A stretch of DNA of 50,901 nucleotides from Jeotgalibacillus alimentarius (GCF_000829445.1 NZ_JXRQ01000020.1:1-50901); one strand, 5' to 3'; counted from the first letter of the stretch, positions 26,419-35,111 are shown. Notes: a model not told the origin generated them from the letters alone. Translations and numbers: made by a program.

Positions 26419-26449
26419 GATTGAATTCCTCCTTGTATGTAGTGTGATT

Positions 26450-26509
26450 TTCCGCTTGATGCGGAATCAACTGTTTTCAGATTATCAGAATAGATAAATC
26501 TATTCAATT
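26450..26509 (-). promoter_or_regulatory. sodA promoter with embedded inverted repeat
   Basis: On the minus strand TTGAAT and TAATCT stand 17 bp apart, a plausible SigA promoter. A perfect 8-2-8 inverted repeat, GAATAGAT TT ATCTATTC (26488-26505), fills the spacer. The leader then carries a small hairpin TTCCGC-N5-GCGGAA (26450-26466). The inverted repeat is placed like an operator; the regulator is unknown. Confidence 0.6.
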
Positions 26510-26550
26510 AATACGCTTTGCAAACGCTTATTTCAGTCTAAAGACCGAAA

Positions 26551-27039
26551 TCACACATAAATAAAGAAGATAATAATCATGACTGCCTGAATGGTACCTT
26601 TTGTGATGACTGAAGTAATAAAACCGATCAGAGAACCAAACCCGATTTTTAACGCCTGCTTAAATGGAGTCCGGTTAACAACCAGTTCACCGATTACTGC
26701 ACCTGCCAGGGGGCCGATAAGAATACCTATAACCGGAATAACAATGGGCCCGATTAAAAGACCAATCGTACTTCCCCAAATGCCTGCTTTTGAGCCGCCA
26801 AACCTTTTAACACCAAAAAGATTTGCTGCATAGTCAGCGCCAAACAGTAATATGATGAATAATATCTGAATGGTCCAAAATAGCCAGCTGAAATCATCAA
26901 AAGTGAAAAACAGTCCGTAAAGAATGAATCCCAGCAATATGAACAGCACACTGGGAATGATCGGATAAATTAATCCTGCAAATGCGATGCCAAAACTTAA
27001 AATAATAAACGTCCAGAATACGAATTCTATGACCCTCAC
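26551..27039 (-). CDS. yqgC: DUF456 membrane protein, YqgC family
   Basis: A hydrophobic protein of about 162 aa with four or five membrane helices and glycine-rich segments (LLIGPIVIPVIGILIGPLAG) typical of DUF456. The function is unknown; it neighbours sodA as in Bacillus. The GTG at 27039 is favoured by the G-rich site just upstream and by the usual length; ATGs at 27060 and 27078 lack a site. A weak hairpin at 26531-26550 follows the stop codon. Confidence 0.85.
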   Translation of the reverse strand: MRVIEFVFWTFIILSFGIAFAGLIYPIIPSVLFILLGFILYGLFFTFDDFSWLFWTIQILFIILLFGADYAANLFGVKRFGGSKAGIWGSTIGLLIGPIVIPVIGILIGPLAGAVIGELVVNRTPFKQALKIGFGSLIGFITSVITKGTIQAVMIIIFFIYV

Positions 27040-27080
27040 CCTTTCCCCTATCAATTCCATGTCTATTAAGTATATCAAAG

Positions 27081-27108
27081 AAAGCCGGCTGAATGTTCAG
27101 CCGGCTTT
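27081..27108 (-). terminator. Terminator of the Na/Pi cotransporter gene
   Basis: AAAGCCGGCTGA pairs with TCAGCCGGCTTT around a 4-nt loop; the minus strand continues CTTTGATAT. The T run is short. Confidence 0.82.
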
Positions 27109-27113
27109 ACGAT

Positions 27114-28745
27114 TTACTTGCGGATACCCAGAACAGCTTCTGCGATATTCACAGAGTGATCGCCAATACGTTCAAGGTTAGAAATAATATCTACAAACAC
27201 AATTCCGGCCTGTCCGCTGCAGGCACCTTCGTTAAGGCGTAAAATATGCTTTTTACGGAATTTGCGTTCCATTTTATCAATAAGATCTTCTTTTTCAGCT
27301 ACACTGCGTGCTTTATCGTGATCGTTTGTATCAAGAGAATCAATTGATTGAGATACAGCTTCAATTGTCAGTGTAAACATTTCATTCAGATCAGCCATTG
27401 CTTCATCAGTCATTTTTACTTTATTCGCCTGCTGATAATCAACAAGCTCAATTACATTTTCAAAATGATCACCGATCCGTTCAATATCACGGACTGTATC
27501 CATCAGCACTGAATGACGCTCGGATTCCTGTGCAGAAAGTGAAGTGCTTGATAGCTTAATTAAATAATCAGTAATTTTTGTATCAAGGTTATTAATCGCA
27601 TCTTCCACCTGATAGCCAAGCTCAGCGTTCTTTTTATTTTTCGTCTTCAGGTACTCAAATGATTCGTTAAGACCCTGAACGGCGAATTGACCCATACGCA
27701 GTATTTCTTCTTTAGCCTGTCCAAGCGCAATAGAAGGTGACTGTTCGATAAAGTTAGGATCAAGATGTTTAGGTTTAAATTCCACAATTACATCGTTTCC
27801 TGGAACAACTTTTGTTACAACCCAGGCAAGAGCAGCGATGAACGGGAATTGAATAATTGTATTTGAAACGTTAAATGTTCCGTGTGCAAATGCGATCTGC
27901 ATCTCAGGATTAAGATTCATAAACTGATCGATCCATACAATAAAAGCAGTGAATGGAATCAGCAATATTAAGAACAGCAAGGAACCGATCACATTGAACA
28001 TAACGTGTACCATTGCAGCTCTTTTTGCAGCTACTGAAGCACCGATTGAAGCCAGAACAGCAGTAATGGTTGTACCGATATTATCACCAAACAGAACCGG
28101 CAGCGCTGCCTGCAGTGTAATCAGATCTTCTGAATAAAGCCCCTGCAAGATACCAATTGTAGCACTTGAACTTTGAACAACTACTGTAAAGATCGTACCT
28201 ACGACTACTCCTAAGATTGGAATTTCACTCATGCTCTGAGTCAGGTCAATAAATGCCTGAAGCTCACGGAGCGGTTTCATTCCTTCTCCCATTAATTCAA
28301 GACCGTAGAATAGCCCACCAAATCCAAACACAACCATACCAAGATTGTTGATCTGCGGTTTTTTCACAAAGAACAATAAGAAGGCACCAACTGCGATGAT
28401 TGGAAGCGCATAAGCACCAATATCAAAACCGATGATGAAGGCTGTGACAGTTGTACCAATATTCGCACCCATGATGACACCTATTGCCTGCCTTAGCGTC
28501 ATGAAACCTGCGCTGACAAGTCCGATTACAATAACAGTTGTACCGGAACTGGACTGAATAAGAATCGTAACAACAATACCCGCAAGGACCCCCATAAACG
28601 GATTTGTTGTAAAGCGGTCTAAAATCGCTCTCAGCCTGTCACCAGCTGATTTTTGAAGACCGTCTCCCATATACTTTAAACCAAATAGAAATATCCCAAG
28701 TCCCCCGATAAATGTAAAGAAGACTTCCTGCCAATTCACTTCCAT
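27114..28745 (-). CDS. Na/Pi cotransporter (NptA/YjbB type) with C-terminal PhoU domain
   Basis: A 543-aa protein of the Na-dependent phosphate cotransporter family. Two homologous membrane repeats carry the QSSS substrate motif (ILIQSSSGTTVIVIG, VVVQSSSATIGILQG) and paired GANIGTT/GDNIGTT loops. The last 200 or so residues are a PhoU-like helical domain (DIERIGDHFENVIE, LERIGDHSVNIAEA). The ATG at 28745 follows GGGG; the frame to 28766 is open but unsupported. It may import or export phosphate, since bacterial members such as YjbB can export. Its place near pst differs from B. subtilis. Confidence 0.92.
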   Translation of the reverse strand: MEVNWQEVFFTFIGGLGIFLFGLKYMGDGLQKSAGDRLRAILDRFTTNPFMGVLAGIVVTILIQSSSGTTVIVIGLVSAGFMTLRQAIGVIMGANIGTTVTAFIIGFDIGAYALPIIAVGAFLLFFVKKPQINNLGMVVFGFGGLFYGLELMGEGMKPLRELQAFIDLTQSMSEIPILGVVVGTIFTVVVQSSSATIGILQGLYSEDLITLQAALPVLFGDNIGTTITAVLASIGASVAAKRAAMVHVMFNVIGSLLFLILLIPFTAFIVWIDQFMNLNPEMQIAFAHGTFNVSNTIIQFPFIAALAWVVTKVVPGNDVIVEFKPKHLDPNFIEQSPSIALGQAKEEILRMGQFAVQGLNESFEYLKTKNKKNAELGYQVEDAINNLDTKITDYLIKLSSTSLSAQESERHSVLMDTVRDIERIGDHFENVIELVDYQQANKVKMTDEAMADLNEMFTLTIEAVSQSIDSLDTNDHDKARSVAEKEDLIDKMERKFRKKHILRLNEGACSGQAGIVFVDIISNLERIGDHSVNIAEAVLGIRK

Positions 28746-28990
28746 GTTTTCAACCCCTGTAAACAAATTTAGACATACTTCTTGAAAACCCTCTACAATT
28801 ATTAATTCTTTATCGGATATAAGTAAAGGGGTTAACGTTAATCTTTACAATCGGTTAATAATAGACGCTAATTATTACATTTGTGTTACAAAAACAAACG
28901 CTTACTTTTTCACTATTCGTTCATTTGCTCTTATGTATCAGGTAAAAGTACAATGTGTTAGTAGATATATAAAATCGGAGGTTTAGCATC

Positions 28991-29770
28991 TTGAATATTT
29001 TTAAGCAACTGATTAAAAGTTTATACTCTCCCCGGGATATAGCAAAATTCCGGTTTCAGGGTATCGGAAAAACGATTATGTTTGTATTTCTACTGGCATT
29101 CCTTTCCATGATTCCTGCTGTGGTTCAGGTAGCCACAATCGGTGAAAGTCTTTTTTCAGATGGAGAGGAGCTTCTGTTGAATGAACTTCCTGCATTTGAA
29201 GTGGTAAATGGGGAACTGCAGTCTGAATCAGGTACCACTGAGTCAGCCGACAGCAGCGGTATTACTTTTTATGTGGATGGATCTGATAGTCTGACAACTG
29301 ATGATTTATTAATTGATGAGGCTGCTGTAGCATTTTTATCTGATCGCATTGCTGTATCAACAGGTGGCGGCGTGCAGGAATATGAGTATTCGACGTTTGA
29401 AGGAGTCAAAATCAGCAGTGAAGGAATTGCTTCACTGTTAAGCTCTCTCGAGGGTGCCAAGTTTATTATTTACTTCTTTATACTGGCATTCATTTTTATT
29501 CTACTTGCAGGTATGCTGTTTATTAAAGCGACTGTTTTTGGATGGATAGGGACAAAGTTTGCAGCTTCTCTTGAAAGAAAGCTGACATTCCGTCACAGTT
29601 TTAGAATGGCTGCTTACAGTTCAGCTCTCCCGGCGGTATTTTTCCTTATTACAGATCTTGCCGGGTCACTTATTCCGTTTCCAACTCTGATCAGCTGGTT
29701 TGTCACCGGACTAATGCTGTATCTTTCTATTAAAGAAATACCTAAGCCGAAAAAGCGGGCTCAGTCTTGA
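28991..29770 (+). CDS. yqgB: DUF1189 membrane protein, YqgB family
   Basis: A 259-aa protein with a first membrane helix near residue 30 (IMFVFLLAFLSMIPAVVQV), an acidic extracytoplasmic region of about 120 residues rich in Ser/Thr/Asp, and three helices in the C-terminal half. It matches DUF1189 (YqgB) by architecture, size and position next to yqgC. Function unknown. Translation starts at a TTG (28991) with CGGAGG upstream. It is divergent from the Na/Pi transporter across a 245-nt AT-rich region. Confidence 0.85.
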   Translation: MNIFKQLIKSLYSPRDIAKFRFQGIGKTIMFVFLLAFLSMIPAVVQVATIGESLFSDGEELLLNELPAFEVVNGELQSESGTTESADSSGITFYVDGSDSLTTDDLLIDEAAVAFLSDRIAVSTGGGVQEYEYSTFEGVKISSEGIASLLSSLEGAKFIIYFFILAFIFILLAGMLFIKATVFGWIGTKFAASLERKLTFRHSFRMAAYSSALPAVFFLITDLAGSLIPFPTLISWFVTGLMLYLSIKEIPKPKKRAQS

Positions 29771-29930
29771 TTTCTTAGAATAAATGAATATGGCTGCACG
29801 CGAAGGCGTTACTTATACCCTAAGCACACTAACTGCGCTTTCGCCGGTCATTTAGTTGTAAATGTGATTTCAACACTGTTAGAATAAGAAGGAATACAAT
29901 TTGAGTAAATGATAAAGGAGCGAATGACTG

Positions 29931-31040
29931 GTGGGAGACATTACACATCGTTCGAATACGCGCCCTGTTAAAGTCGGGGATTTAACTATAGGTGGAAATA
30001 ATGAACTTGTCATTCAAAGTATGACAACGACTAAAACACATGATGTAGAAGCAACTGTTGCAGAAATTATGCGTCTTGAAGAAGCAGGCTGTCAGATTGT
30101 ACGTGTTGCATGCCCTGATGAAAGAGCTGCTGATGCAATTCCTGAAATAAAAAAAAGAATTAATATACCCTTAGTAGTTGATATTCACTTTGACTATAAG
30201 CTTGCATTAAAGGCCATTGAAGGCGGTGCTGATAAGATCAGAATCAACCCTGGTAATATCGGGCGCCGTGAAAAAGTGGAAGCAGTCGTTAAAGCTGCTA
30301 AGGAAAAAAATATTCCAATCCGGATCGGTGTAAATGCCGGAAGTTTGGAGAGAAAAATTCTTGAGAAATACGGCTATCCGACAGCGGACGGTATGGTTGA
30401 AAGTGCACTTCACCATATCAAAATTCTCGAAGACCTGGACTTTCACGATATTATCGTCTCCATGAAAGCATCTGATGTAAACCTTGCGATTGAAGCGTAT
30501 GAAAAAGCCGCCAAAGCATTTGATTACCCGCTTCACCTTGGTATTACTGAATCAGGTACGCTATTTGCAGGGACAGTAAAGAGTGCTGCAGGGCTGGGCG
30601 CGATATTGAGTAAAGGAATCGGTAACACGCTGAGAATTTCATTAAGTGCTGACCCAGTTGAGGAAGTAAAAGTGGCAAGAGAATTGCTAAAATCATTTGG
30701 TCTTGCATCAAATGCAGCAACGCTGATCTCATGTCCAACCTGCGGAAGAATTGAAATTGACCTTATTTCAATTGCAAATGAAGTTGAAGAATATATCTCA
30801 ACCATTAAAGCGCCGTTAAAAGTTGCAGTTCTTGGATGCGCTGTTAATGGCCCGGGTGAAGCCCGTGAAGCTGATATTGGCATCGCGGGTGCCCGCGGAG
30901 AAGGTCTTCTCTTTATGAAAGGCAAGACCGTCCGTAAAGTACCTGAAGAAACAATGGTTGAAGAGCTTAAAGTAGAGATTGATAAACTCGCTGAAGAGCA
31001 CTACAGAAAGCAGGCTGAAGAAGCAGCATTGCAGAAATAA
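29931..31040 (+). CDS. ispG: 4-hydroxy-3-methylbut-2-en-1-yl diphosphate synthase, flavodoxin/ferredoxin-dependent
   Basis: IspG carries out the penultimate step of the MEP isoprenoid pathway, turning cyclic ME-diphosphate into HMBPP with a [4Fe-4S] cluster. 369 aa: N-terminal TIM barrel beginning [12 protein letters not shown] and a C-terminal cluster domain with C268-P-T-C271, C303 and E310 ([10 protein letters not shown]) as ligands. The start is GTG 29931 with AAAGGAG 10 nt upstream. It is followed by a clear terminator. The partner IspH lies 7 kb away on the same strand. Confidence 0.96.
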   Translation: MGDITHRSNTRPVKVGDLTIGGNNELVIQSMTTTKTHDVEATVAEIMRLEEAGCQIVRVACPDERAADAIPEIKKRINIPLVVDIHFDYKLALKAIEGGADKIRINPGNIGRREKVEAVVKAAKEKNIPIRIGVNAGSLERKILEKYGYPTADGMVESALHHIKILEDLDFHDIIVSMKASDVNLAIEAYEKAAKAFDYPLHLGITESGTLFAGTVKSAAGLGAILSKGIGNTLRISLSADPVEEVKVARELLKSFGLASNAATLISCPTCGRIEIDLISIANEVEEYISTIKAPLKVAVLGCAVNGPGEAREADIGIAGARGEGLLFMKGKTVRKVPEETMVEELKVEIDKLAEEHYRKQAEEAALQK

Positions 31041-31044
31041 TGCA

Positions 31045-31072
31045 AATCCCGGCCACCTGGCCGGGATTTTTT
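31045..31072. terminator. Bidirectional terminator between ispG and the DUF4190-like gene
   Basis: AATCCCGGCC pairs with GGCCGGGATT around ACCT, with a T run on the plus strand; it ends ispG and overlaps the end of the convergent gene. Confidence 0.9.
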
Positions 31073-31418
31073 ATAATAACGGGTAAATTAAAATTCCAAG
31101 CAACATTGCAATCAGTCCGATTGCAATTCCAATGCCGCCCGCTTTAGCTTCTTTAGACCTTCTTGCCAGAATCCCTAAAATAATTGCTGCAGCACCAAAA
31201 ATGACCGGAGCTGTAAAGAAGGCGATGATCCCGAGAATGATCGATGCATACGCAAGCCAGATTCCTTTATTTGAATTCTCAATTACACCGTCTCTCTTCC
31301 GTTCGGTATCTGCATACCATGAAGGACTGAACTGAGAAAGCTCGTTACCTACCTCTTCATTATATTGCTCCTTTTCAGGAACTTCTTTACTTTTTTCTTC
31401 ATTTTTCTCATCATACAT
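31071..31418 (-). CDS. yqfX: DUF4190-like small membrane protein (YqfX type)
   Basis: A 115-aa protein with a charged, acidic N-terminal half (about 50 residues) and two C-terminal membrane helices, including IWLAYASIILGIIAFFTAPV and GIGIAIGLIAMLLGILIYPL, as in DUF4190 proteins. Place and shape fit B. subtilis YqfX. No function is known. GGGAGG precedes the ATG. Confidence 0.78.
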   Translation of the reverse strand: MYDEKNEEKSKEVPEKEQYNEEVGNELSQFSPSWYADTERKRDGVIENSNKGIWLAYASIILGIIAFFTAPVIFGAAAIILGILARRSKEAKAGGIGIAIGLIAMLLGILIYPLL

Positions 31419-31532
31419 TTTGCCTCCCTCGCTTTCTGTCTATAGCTTTAGCAGTACGCCTAAATGTATGTATGGAAAAATGTATGAATGTGTTATTGTA
31501 TTGTTAAAGAAACGAAAAGGGGTCATTAGCAC

Positions 31533-32111
31533 ATGCGTTTAGGAATTGATATTGACGGTACAGTTACCTGCCCATCTTCACTCATTCCACACATTAACGA
31601 GGCTTTTAATACAGAGCTAAAACTTGATGATATAAAGGAATACGATTTAACGAAAGCATTGCCTGAAATTGAACCTGAGGATTTTGCGAAATGGTTTGAA
31701 TCTGCAGAAGCAGACATTTATTCACAGTCACCTTTAAGCGAAAAAGCGGATATTGTTCTTAATCACCTTCAGCACATGCACGAACTCTTTTATATCAGTG
31801 CACGCGGTACTGAACACCAGCACCTGACGAAGGAATGGTTTAATCGGCATGATATTCATTTTGACCGGATTATACTCACAGGCTCCCATGATAAGCTTGA
31901 AGCAGTGAAAGAACATAGAATTGAATTGTTTATTGAAGATAAGCACGACAATGCAGTGGATATACATGAAACAACGGAAATTCCAGTCCTGCTGTTTGAC
32001 ACTCCCTATAACCGGAAGCCTCACCCTGAAGGAGTCATCAGAATTTTTTCATGGGAAGAAGCAAGATGGCATGTCAATCAGATCGAAAAAAAACTCAGTT
32101 CGCAAAGATAA
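31533..32111 (+). CDS. yqfW: HAD-family 5'-nucleotidase-like hydrolase (YqfW)
   Basis: A 192-aa HAD-superfamily protein resembling the 5'(3')-deoxyribonucleotidase group. Motif I is GIDIDGTVT near the N-terminus (nucleophile and acid/base Asp), followed by YISARG (motif II) and IEDKHDNAVDI (motif IV). Size and place fit YqfW. The substrate is unproven. AAAAGGGG lies upstream of the ATG, and a bidirectional hairpin ends it against zur. Confidence 0.88.
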   Translation: MRLGIDIDGTVTCPSSLIPHINEAFNTELKLDDIKEYDLTKALPEIEPEDFAKWFESAEADIYSQSPLSEKADIVLNHLQHMHELFYISARGTEHQHLTKEWFNRHDIHFDRIILTGSHDKLEAVKEHRIELFIEDKHDNAVDIHETTEIPVLLFDTPYNRKPHPEGVIRIFSWEEARWHVNQIEKKLSSQR

Positions 32112-32126
32112 GCGAACTGAGTTTTT
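32090..32126. terminator. Bidirectional terminator between yqfW and zur
   Basis: AAACTCAGTTCGC pairs with GCGAACTGAGTTT over a 7- to 8-nt loop with A and T runs on either side. Confidence 0.92.
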
Positions 32127-32545
32127 TATTGGCATGCAGGACACGTCCCATAAATTTCGAACTTATGCCCTGATATATCATAACCACTCAGATTTTCATT
32201 CAGAGCAGACATCGGACATGTATGGATCTGTCTGGTTTTCCCGCAGTCAAGGCAGATAAAATGATGATGGTGATGCCCGCTGTCACAGACAAAACGGAAG
32301 TGCTTTTCTCCTGACAGCTCTGTTTCTTCAAGGATATTTAATGACACGAATGTTGAAAGGTTTCTGTATATTGTATCAAAGCTGAGACCTTTAAATTCCC
32401 GGCTCATCTCCTCGAGCACTTCTTTGGCAGTCATATATCTGTCATGTCTGTCAAACAGCTCAAGCATCATTTTTCTTTTACCGGTTTGCTTATACCCTTC
32501 AGTTTTTAATAATCCGATTGCTTCTTCCAGGTTCACATCTTTCAC
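32126..32545 (-). CDS. zur: Zinc uptake regulator Zur (Fur family)
   Basis: A Fur-family repressor of zinc uptake genes. 139 aa with an N-terminal winged helix (TAKEVLEEM...FDTIYRNLSTF) and a C-terminal metal domain: HHHHHFICLDCGK and the final CPAC give the structural zinc site of two CxxC pairs, with a His-rich sensing site. It is the last gene of znuC-znuB-zur, 4 nt after znuB, and a Zur-like box precedes the operon, so autoregulation is likely. Fur and PerR paralogues are less likely given this linkage. Confidence 0.94.
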   Translation of the reverse strand: MKDVNLEEAIGLLKTEGYKQTGKRKMMLELFDRHDRYMTAKEVLEEMSREFKGLSFDTIYRNLSTFVSLNILEETELSGEKHFRFVCDSGHHHHHFICLDCGKTRQIHTCPMSALNENLSGYDISGHKFEIYGTCPACQ

Positions 32546-32549
32546 CCCA

Positions 32550-33392
32550 TTATGATTTCTTTACAGCGAACCAATTCCGATAACCGATTGCAGCGAGTAA
32601 AATAATGATTGATGACACGACAATTGTGCCACCAGGTGCCAGGTCCAGATAAAATGCACTGATTAAACCAACAATGACTGCAATCTCGCCAAACAGAACT
32701 GATAATCCGATTGTCTGTTTGAATCCCTTTGCAAGCCTCATAGCAGCGGCAACAGGTAACGTCATTAGTGATGACACTAATAATATACCAACTATCCGCA
32801 TTGAAGCTGCAATCACAAGTGCTGTCATCACCATAAAAATCAAATGCAGCGCTTTTGTTGATAATCCGGATGCTTTTCCAAACTCTTCATCAAATGATAA
32901 CAGAAATAATTCTTTATATAAAAGAAAGACAATCAGCAATACAATCACTGCGATTCCTGTAATCAGATACAGATCACTCCTGCCTACTGCACTGACACTG
33001 CCAAATAAATAGCTGAACAAATCAGTATTAAAGCCATCCGCAAGAGAGATAAAGATGACGCCTACTCCAATACCCCCTGAGAGCAGAATTGGTATAGCCA
33101 GTTCCTGATAATGTTTATATACAGCTCTGAGTCTTTCAATCAGCAGCGATCCTGCTACTGAAAAACCCATTCCAAGCCATAGTGGATTCAGCCCATTGAA
33201 CATCACAAACGTTTTACTCAAAAACAGACTGGCTGCGATACCTGACAGTGTAACGTGACTTAATGCATCAGCAATCAGCGACAGCCTTCTGACGACGATA
33301 AAAGCACCAAGAAGCGGTGCAATCAGCCCGATTAATATCCCTGCTGCGAATGCGTTTTGCAGAAATTCATATGTGATAATTGCTTCTAACAT
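32550..33392 (-). CDS. znuB: Zinc ABC transporter permease ZnuB (AdcB)
   Basis: The membrane subunit of a high-affinity zinc importer, 280 aa with eight or so helices typical of the ABC-3 family (PLLGAFIVVRRLSLIADALS near the start). It begins directly after znuC and is followed 4 nt later by zur. The binding protein ZnuA is not in the window. Manganese transport is possible in this family, but the adjoining zur argues for zinc. Confidence 0.94.
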   Translation of the reverse strand: MLEAIITYEFLQNAFAAGILIGLIAPLLGAFIVVRRLSLIADALSHVTLSGIAASLFLSKTFVMFNGLNPLWLGMGFSVAGSLLIERLRAVYKHYQELAIPILLSGGIGVGVIFISLADGFNTDLFSYLFGSVSAVGRSDLYLITGIAVIVLLIVFLLYKELFLLSFDEEFGKASGLSTKALHLIFMVMTALVIAASMRIVGILLVSSLMTLPVAAAMRLAKGFKQTIGLSVLFGEIAVIVGLISAFYLDLAPGGTIVVSSIIILLAAIGYRNWFAVKKS

Positions 33393-34163
33393 TTAATGCA
33401 CCCCATGACTGTGGTTATGATGGATTGTCTGAATGTCATGACCGTAAAACGCGGACAAGTCCTGATCTTTTACCTGCTCGAAATCTTCTGCACTTCCATG
33501 GAAGTGAAGGGTGTTATTCAGGCAGGCCACATGCGTGATTTTATTTGAAACTGTACCGGTGTCGTGTGTAACAAGAACTAATGTAATCCCAAGTTCAACA
33601 TTCAGGCGTTCAAGCATATCATAGAATGTCTGAACATTTTTAGCATCAACTCCAACAGTCGGCTCATCTAAAATCAGCACCTGTGGACGGCTGACAATGG
33701 CTCTGGCGATAAAGACACGCTGCTGCTGTCCTCCTGAAAGTTCACCAATATTTCTATTTGAGAAGTCCTGCATACCGACTGCCTGTATCGCATCTATGAT
33801 TTCACTTTTATATTTTCTTTCAACCCGACTAAACAGTCCTGCTTTTTTCGTCAGACCGCTGGCTACCACTTCATAGACAGTTGCCGGAAAACCGGTATTA
33901 AATGCGTTTGCTTTTTGTGAAACGTAACCGATTTTCTCCCATTCCCTGAATTTGCTGATCGGCTTTCCAAACAGCTTTACTTCGCCGCCTTTCGACTTGA
34001 GCAGACCGAGTATCAGCTTGAGCATAGTCGATTTACCGGACCCGTTAGGACCTACAACTGCAAGAAAAGCGCCTTCAGGTACAGCAAGGTTAATATCAGT
34101 CAGTACCTGCTCTTTATCATAACGGTAATTTACATTAATCAGTTCAATTACATGATGACTCAT
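33393..34163 (-). CDS. znuC: Zinc ABC transporter ATP-binding protein ZnuC (AdcC)
   Basis: The ATPase of the zinc importer, 256 aa, with GPNGSGKST (Walker A), [10 protein letters not shown] (signature), LILDEPTVGVD (Walker B) and VTHDTG. The C-terminus is His-rich (HDIQTIHHNHSHGVH), which is common in zinc-linked subunits. GAGGTG precedes the ATG at 34163. It is the first gene of znuC-znuB-zur, with the stop codon touching the start of znuB. Confidence 0.94.
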   Translation of the reverse strand: MSHHVIELINVNYRYDKEQVLTDINLAVPEGAFLAVVGPNGSGKSTMLKLILGLLKSKGGEVKLFGKPISKFREWEKIGYVSQKANAFNTGFPATVYEVVASGLTKKAGLFSRVERKYKSEIIDAIQAVGMQDFSNRNIGELSGGQQQRVFIARAIVSRPQVLILDEPTVGVDAKNVQTFYDMLERLNVELGITLVLVTHDTGTVSNKITHVACLNNTLHFHGSAEDFEQVKDQDLSAFYGHDIQTIHHNHSHGVH

Positions 34164-34177
34164 CGTGTCACCTCTTC

Positions 34178-34239
34178 CAAATTAGAATCCTTACGATTTA
34201 ACAATTCATTAGTATACACCTGAAGGGATCATATGTAAA
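34178..34239 (-). promoter_or_regulatory. znuC promoter with Zur-box-like operator
   Basis: On the minus strand TTTACA (34239-34234) and TATACT (34216-34211) are 17 bp apart, a good SigA promoter. Beginning 10 nt downstream, TAAATCGTAAGGATTCTAAT (34200-34181) matches one half of the B. subtilis Zur box (AAATCGTAATNATTACGATTT) perfectly and the other half partly. It covers the likely transcription start, as expected for repression. Confidence 0.8.
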
Positions 34240-34300
34240 TGGATTCAGCCTGAAAAGTGATTCCCCGGCCATCGTGAATACTGATTAATCAGGAGGTACA

Positions 34301-34540
34301 ATGAAAAACCAGTCTTTTAACCTTGAATCTCTCCTTACGCTGTCACCATCCAGGCTTCAGCTGCTTCTCTTAGCATCAGGTGTCTCTCTGTCTGTTCAGG
34401 AATGTGCAAGGCTTCAACAGATTGCTAAGCTGCATAAAAACACTCTGCAATCTCTTCCGCTCCTCTACAAAGAAACTGAACAGGTTCTTGGTAAAAAGAA
34501 AATAAAAGAGCTACTCAGTAAATCTTCATTATTTCTATAA
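34301..34540 (+). CDS. yqfT: DUF2624 small protein (YqfT)
   Basis: A 79-aa soluble protein, mostly helical, beginning MKNQSFNLESLLTLSPSRLQ, matching the YqfT family by length and place next to nfo. Function unknown. AGGAGG precedes the ATG. Its terminator arm at 34542-34558 is separated from the matching arm at 35096-35112 by inserted repeats. Confidence 0.82.
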   Translation: MKNQSFNLESLLTLSPSRLQLLLLASGVSLSVQECARLQQIAKLHKNTLQSLPLLYKETEQVLGKKKIKELLSKSSLFL

Positions 34541-34670
34541 AAATAAAAACGGACTGTCCGGAGGCAAAGCGCAATTTATAGCTTCAAGTTTAAGCCCTTT
34601 TGTTTCAAAATTATGTATTTATGCGTCTTCAATTCATTACGATTATTAAAAATAAAAGCTCTGTTAAAGG

Positions 34671-34808
34671 TGGCTGTTGATTTCCGCTCCAGGGGGAACG
34701 CTTTCCGCAGGGCGTGCGGTGAGCCTCCTCGACGCGTTGCGTCTGCGGGGTCTCACCTGTCACGCTTCTCCTGCTGGAGTCGTCCCCCTTCCACTGAAAT
34801 CAACAGCT
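34671..34808 (+). repeat. Structured intergenic repeat, family B
   Basis: About 138 bp bounded by perfect 11-bp inverted ends GCTGTTGATTT (34673-34683) and AAATCAACAGC (34797-34807). It shares CTTTCCG, GCCTCCTC, GGGGTCTCA, CTGTC, GGAGTCGTC blocks with family A, in the same order. Internal stems GGTGAG/CTCACC and GACGC/GCGTC are perfect. I recall closely similar sequences in many Bacillus genomes, but cannot verify it here. Confidence 0.85.
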
Positions 34809-34917
34809 GTGCTAAAACAACATTGGACATTAACAAAGCCAAAATAAAAAGAAAGATGGCACTCTGTTTCTTAGGCGTCATCTTTCTTTCAAACGTAAAA
34901 AAATTATTGAGTACTTA

Positions 34918-35057
34918 GGTTCATTGAAGCGGAAGGCGTGGACTCCGGGACGATTAGCGGGATAGCTGAGACCCCGCAAGCGAAGCTGAGGAGGCCTGGG
35001 ATGGGGCCAAAAAACGGCCCACGTCCGGAAAGCCTAGGCCTGGAGCGTAAATGAACC
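34918..35057 (-). repeat. Structured intergenic repeat, family A, copy 2 (inverse)
   Basis: 140 bp with perfect 8-bp inverted ends GGTTCATT/AATGAACC. Read on the minus strand it is nearly identical to the copy at 50339-50478 across its length, including the hairpin GGGCC-GTTTTTT-GGCCC and the block CTAATCGTCCCGGAGTCC. One outer-stem pair is mismatched here. Confidence 0.9.
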
Positions 35058-35111
35058 CTCCCCCTTTTAGATACTTTTTCAGTGCCATCTTTGTAGACAG
35101 TCCGTTTTTAT

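Larger units (their letters stand above)
34541..35111. other. Gene-free repeat cluster between yqfT and nfo
   Basis: 571 nt between convergent genes. Outermost are perfect 17-bp inverted arms (34542-34558 and 35096-35112) that look like the two halves of one terminator. Within lie a family B repeat (34671-34808), a hairpin at 34846-34889, a family A repeat in inverse orientation (34918-35057), and a further inverted pair, AAAGATGGCACT (34852-34863) and AGTGCCATCTTT (35081-35092). A 101-codon open frame across it has no ribosome binding site and is not a gene. Confidence 0.85.

Noticed and set aside
29798-29843. Hairpin GCGAAGGCG/CGCTTTCGC between yqgB and ispG
   Set aside because: The loop is long and there is no T run, so I do not call it a terminator; it may be chance.
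34613-34918. A 101-codon open frame across the family B repeat
   Set aside because: It has no ribosome binding site, it follows the repeat structure, and its composition is unlike the genes around it.
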